DNA of 64,000 nucleotides, taken from Murimonas intestini. GTDB lineage: Bacteria; Bacillota; Clostridia; Lachnospirales; Lachnospiraceae. Positions 60,685 through 64,000 of the stretch are shown one piece after another. Each line of letters begins with the position of its first letter. The stretch's first letter is position 1. The stretch spans positions 372,001 to 436,000 of the forward strand of contig NZ_JANKBI010000001.1 in assembly GCF_024622195.1 (NCBI RefSeq). Reading direction: 5' to 3'. Made by a program: the position numbers and the translations under genes. The notes under the pieces are model-generated. The model did not search any database, was not told where the DNA came from, and saw only the letters and a program-made list of their open reading frames with translations.

Positions 60685-62613
60685 ATGATTTTAGCATGTC
60701 AGAACATCTGTAAGGCTTTTGCCACAGATGAAATATTAAAAAACGCCTCATTTCATATAGAAGACAGGGAAAAAGCAGCCATAGTCGGCATAAACGGAGC
60801 CGGAAAATCCACACTGTTAAAAATTATTATGAATAAGCTGCCGGCGGACTCCGGTGAAGTCATTCTCTCAAAAGGAAAGACCATCGGATATCTGGCCCAG
60901 CATGAGGCCGTCTCTTCAGGAAATACCATCTACCAGGAGCTGCTGGAGGTCAAAAAGGATATCATAGAAATGGAAAAGAGGCTCCGCTGCATGGAGCACG
61001 ATATGAAAGAGCTGGAAGGAGAAGCCCTCACATCACTGCTGGAGATCTACAACAGGCTGATGACTGAATTTGAAAGGCAGAATGGCTATGCATATAAGAG
61101 TGAGGTCACAGGCGTCTTAAAGGGCCTTGGTTTTGGCCCGGAGGATTTCGACAGGCACGTGGACACCCTCTCAGGCGGTCAGAAAACAAGGGTGGCTCTT
61201 GGCAAGCTGCTGCTCTCCAAACCGGACATCATCCTTCTCGACGAGCCTACCAACCACCTGGACATGAATTCCATCGCCTGGCTGGAGACGTATCTGCTCA
61301 ATTACAGCGGAGCCGTGATCATAGTTGCCCATGACAGATACTTCCTGAATAAGGTAGTTACAAAGGTGATCGAGATCGACAACGGCTGTGTGTCGACCTT
61401 TCTCGGCAACTATTCTCAATACGCCGAGAAGAAAAAGCAGCTGCGTGATATCCAGATGAAAGCTTACTTAAACCAGCAGCAGGAAATCAAACATCAGGAG
61501 GAGGTCATCGCAAAGCTGCGCTCCTTTAACAGGGAAAAATCCATTAGGCGTGCTGAGAGCCGTGAGAAGATGCTGGATAAGATCGAGGTCCTGGATAAAC
61601 CCACAGAGGTCAGTTCAGAGATACATCTAAACCTGGAACCACGTATCACCAGCGGAAATGATGTACTGACCGCAGAGCATCTCTCCAAATCCTTTGACCA
61701 CAATACGCTTTTCACAGATCTGAACTTTGAGATCAAACGCGGGGAGAGAGTCGCCATCATCGGCAACAATGGGACCGGCAAGACTACCCTTCTGAAAATA
61801 CTCAACGGTGTGATCCCGGCAGACTCCGGCTCCTTCACACTTGGCAGCAAGGTCCATATCGGATATTATGATCAGGAACACCATGTCCTTCATATGGAAA
61901 AGACGCTTTTTGAAGAGATTTCAGATGAATATCCAAATATGAATAACACAGAGATCAGAAACGTGCTGGCTGCCTTCCTTTTCACAGGTGATGATGTATT
62001 CAAGCTGGTGCGGGATTTAAGCGGCGGTGAAAGGGGACGTGTCTCCCTGGCTAAGCTGATGCTCTCTGAGGCCAATTTCCTCATACTCGACGAGCCTACA
62101 AACCACCTGGATATCGTCTCCAAAGAGATCCTGGAAAACGCTATAAACCAGTATACAGGAACAGTTCTGTATGTCTCCCACGACCGTTATTTTATCAACC
62201 AGACTGCCACAAGGATCCTGGAGCTTACTGGAAATATACTGCTTAATTATATTGGAAATTATGATTATTATCTGGAGAAAAAAGAACTTATGGCCTCTCT
62301 GTATATAGAAGAGGGCTCCGCCGGTTCATCAGACGGCGCTGCCACGCCGAATACAGGAAGTCCTGACTCTAAATCAGACTGGCAGCAGAAAAAGGAAGAG
62401 CAGGCGAGGATACGCAAACGCCAGAATGAACTTAAAAGGACCGAAGAACGGATCCACCAGCTGGAAGTAAGAGACAGCGAGATCGATACGCTTATGACCC
62501 AGGAAGAAATCTTTACGAACGTAGCTGAGTGTCTGAAGCTGAATAATGAAAAGACGGCTATTAATGAAGAGTTAGAAAAATTGTATGAGAAATGGGAAGA
62601 GCTGGCGGAATAA
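60685..62613 (+). CDS. ABC-F family ATPase (ribosome-associated, YdiF/Uup-like)
   Basis: The 642-residue protein has two ABC domains and no membrane segment. Walker A motifs are GINGAGKST and GNNGTGKTT; signatures are LSGGQKTRVALGKLLL and LSGGERGRVSLAKLML; both Walker B motifs read ILDEPTNHLD-like. The inter-domain linker is charged, and the C-terminal tail (about 560-642) is a coiled coil (QKKEEQARIRKRQNELKRTE). ABC-F proteins act on the ribosome in translation control or antibiotic protection; the linker here is not diagnostic for a resistance type. Confidence 0.93.
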   Translation: MILACQNICKAFATDEILKNASFHIEDREKAAIVGINGAGKSTLLKIIMNKLPADSGEVILSKGKTIGYLAQHEAVSSGNTIYQELLEVKKDIIEMEKRLRCMEHDMKELEGEALTSLLEIYNRLMTEFERQNGYAYKSEVTGVLKGLGFGPEDFDRHVDTLSGGQKTRVALGKLLLSKPDIILLDEPTNHLDMNSIAWLETYLLNYSGAVIIVAHDRYFLNKVVTKVIEIDNGCVSTFLGNYSQYAEKKKQLRDIQMKAYLNQQQEIKHQEEVIAKLRSFNREKSIRRAESREKMLDKIEVLDKPTEVSSEIHLNLEPRITSGNDVLTAEHLSKSFDHNTLFTDLNFEIKRGERVAIIGNNGTGKTTLLKILNGVIPADSGSFTLGSKVHIGYYDQEHHVLHMEKTLFEEISDEYPNMNNTEIRNVLAAFLFTGDDVFKLVRDLSGGERGRVSLAKLMLSEANFLILDEPTNHLDIVSKEILENAINQYTGTVLYVSHDRYFINQTATRILELTGNILLNYIGNYDYYLEKKELMASLYIEEGSAGSSDGAATPNTGSPDSKSDWQQKKEEQARIRKRQNELKRTEERIHQLEVRDSEIDTLMTQEEIFTNVAECLKLNNEKTAINEELEKLYEKWEELAE

Positions 62614-62627
62614 TCTGCCAGCTCTTC
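62596..62627. terminator. Shared terminator hairpin between ABC-F and icd
   Basis: GAAGAGCTGGC and GCCAGCTCTTC (11 of 11). The 5' arm lies in the last codons of the ABC-F gene. It is followed by TAACTCTTGCCTTTATTTC on the plus strand and CCCATTTCTC on the minus strand, so it can serve both convergent genes. Confidence 0.75.
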
Positions 62628-62639
62628 TAACTCTTGCCT

Positions 62640-63851
62640 TTATTTCAATTTTTCTTCCAGTTTCTCCCTGACTGCCTTTATAAAGTCCTGGCTGTTTAAT
62701 ACAACCGGGTTCTGGATCGAAGTGATGAGTGCAAGGTCTTTTGTCATTTTCCCGTCCTCAATCGTCTCTATAGTAGCTGCTTCCAGCTTATCCGCAAAAT
62801 CCATCAGCTCCTGAATGCCGTCCAGTTCTCCGCGCTTGCGCAAAGCGCCGCTCCATGCAAATATAGTTGCCACAGAGTTGGTAGATGTCTCCTCGCCCTT
62901 CAGATGCTTATAATAATGCCTCTGCACTGTTCCATGTGCTGCTTCATACTCGAAATTGCCTTCCGGAGATACGAGTACGGAGGTCATCATGGCAAGAGAT
63001 CCAAACGCTGAAGATACCATATCGCTCATAACATCGCCGTCATAATTTTTACATGCCCAGATATATCCGCCTTCTGACTTCATGACACGCGCCACGGCAT
63101 CATCTATCAGAGTATAGAAGTATGTAATGCCGGCATCTTTGAACTTTCCGTCATACTCAGCTTCGTAGATCTCCTGGAATATGTCTTTAAATGTGTGGTC
63201 ATATTTCTTGGAAATCGTGTCTTTTGTTGCGAACCACAGATCCTGCTTTGTATCCAGGGCATAATTAAAGCAGCTTCTTGCAAAGCTCTCAATGGAGCTT
63301 TCCAGATTGTGCATACCCTGAAGGATACCCGGGCCTTTAAATTCATGGATCAGCTCTCTTGTCTCTGTGCCGTCCTCAGCTGTAAATACAAGCTCTGCTT
63401 TTCCTGCGCACGCAACCTTCATCTCAGATGCTTTATAGACATCCCCGTAGGCATGTCTTGCCAGGGTGATAGGCTTCTTCCAGTTTTTCACGCAGGGCTC
63501 GATCCCTTTTACCACGATTGGGGTACGGAAGACAGTTCCATCCATAATGGCACGGATAGTCCCATTCGGGCTTTTCCACATTTCTTTGAGATTATATTCC
63601 TTTACTCTTGCCGCATTTGGGGTAATTGTAGCACATTTTACAGCCACACCGTATTTCTTATTAGCGTAGGCGCTGTCAAATGTAACCTGGTCATCTGTCT
63701 CATTGCGGTGTTCAAGGCCCAGATCATAATACTCTGTCTTCAGATCAACAAAAGGAAGAAGCAGCTCGTCCTTTATGATTTTCCAGAGAACTCTTGTCAT
63801 TTCATCCCCGTCCATCTCCACCAGCGGGGTCGTCATCTTGATTTTATCCAT
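62640..63851 (-). CDS. icd: NADP-dependent isocitrate dehydrogenase (type II, homodimeric)
   Basis: The 403-residue enzyme converts isocitrate to 2-oxoglutarate and supplies NADPH and a glutamate precursor. The substrate site is ARVKEYNLKEMWKSPNGTIR, and the metal-binding Asp residues lie in YKNYDGDVMSD-type WACKNYDGDVMSDMVSSAFG. EAAHGTVQRHYYKHLKGEET marks the cofactor region. It belongs to the eukaryotic-like class, unlike E. coli Icd. AGGAGG precedes the ATG. Confidence 0.95.
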   Translation of the reverse strand: MDKIKMTTPLVEMDGDEMTRVLWKIIKDELLLPFVDLKTEYYDLGLEHRNETDDQVTFDSAYANKKYGVAVKCATITPNAARVKEYNLKEMWKSPNGTIRAIMDGTVFRTPIVVKGIEPCVKNWKKPITLARHAYGDVYKASEMKVACAGKAELVFTAEDGTETRELIHEFKGPGILQGMHNLESSIESFARSCFNYALDTKQDLWFATKDTISKKYDHTFKDIFQEIYEAEYDGKFKDAGITYFYTLIDDAVARVMKSEGGYIWACKNYDGDVMSDMVSSAFGSLAMMTSVLVSPEGNFEYEAAHGTVQRHYYKHLKGEETSTNSVATIFAWSGALRKRGELDGIQELMDFADKLEAATIETIEDGKMTKDLALITSIQNPVVLNSQDFIKAVREKLEEKLK

Positions 63852-64000
63852 TCTTATCCTCCTGTCCTTTGCTTCTTTCCCACGGGGGGTAGATACCTTT
63901 CTAGTCTAACACATTTTTATCCAAAATGTTCCCTAAATTATGATTTTTCATATTTTTTCTTGCATTCATGATGTGAAGCGTAGCCAATTCGTCTGCTTTA
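63852..64000. other. icd leader and unresolved right edge
   Basis: The segment next to icd holds its AGGAGG site and, at 63911-63929, the palindrome ACATTTT, five bases, AAAATGT, which may be an operator. Beyond about 63960, minus-strand frames stay open to the edge (one reads ELATLHIMNARKNMKNHN), but none is long enough to call a gene. Confidence 0.35.

Noticed and set aside
63950..64000. Partial gene at the right edge
   Set aside because: Two minus-strand frames are open but too short, and neither shows a recognisable motif.

Overview
This window reads as a chromosomal segment of an anaerobic, spore-forming Firmicute, most likely a member of the Lachnospiraceae (Clostridium cluster XIVa). 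The grounds are gene content and order: yqfC-yqfD-phoH-ybeY, mreBCD next to radC, miaB-mutS-mutL-miaA, a SpoVB-type flippase, an electron-bifurcating NfnAB pair, a CFI-box protein, AGGAGG-type ribosome sites and near-consensus sigma-A promoters. The genus cannot be fixed from the sequence alone. Most genes lie on the minus strand. I see no rRNA, tRNA, CRISPR array, prophage or insertion sequence.

Layout. 1-4.2 kb: rod-shape operon radC-mreB-mreC-mreD-mrdA (mrdA is cut by the left edge). 4.3-15.8 kb: a tightly packed seven-gene operon running miaB-mutS-mutL-miaA, a methionine gamma-lyase-like PLP enzyme and two flavoproteins. 15.8-21.7 kb: M14 peptidase, acetyltransferase, proline synthesis (proB, proA) with a folate salvage enzyme and DUF896, a BofC-like secreted protein, and pyridoxamine kinase. 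21.7-27.6 kb: SpoVB-like flippase, DUF3048 lipoprotein, and the ybeY/phoH/yqfD/yqfC block. 27.7-32.6 kb: an OpuC/ergothioneine-type ABC importer whose operon also encodes a multi-cluster Fe-S protein and a cysteine-rich DUF2284 protein. A 37-aa small gene with a consensus promoter lies upstream of it.

32.6-43.9 kb is the accessory part: superoxide reductase, an orphan NuoE-like protein, acetyltransferases, two MATE pumps, an AAA-ATPase/nuclease, a free-standing SecDF with a small membrane partner, and an AraC regulator. 43.9-64 kb returns to housekeeping: rlmH, NfnAB, FtsK/SpoIIIE, UppP, TepA, YebC, a CorC/HlyC protein, the rex-nnr-alr-mazF operon, aspartate kinase, an ABC-F ATPase and NADP isocitrate dehydrogenase.

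The most unusual items are the Fe-S/DUF2284-linked importer operon with its unannotated small gene and leader palindrome, a 17-unit pentapeptide repeat inside the MutL linker, an intrinsic terminator placed directly before a MATE start codon (attenuator-like), a MazF toxin without its antitoxin, and a small family of dispersed 27-30 bp palindromes. Starts were re-chosen for many genes from Shine-Dalgarno spacing. All functional assignments come from motif reading, not from database searches.
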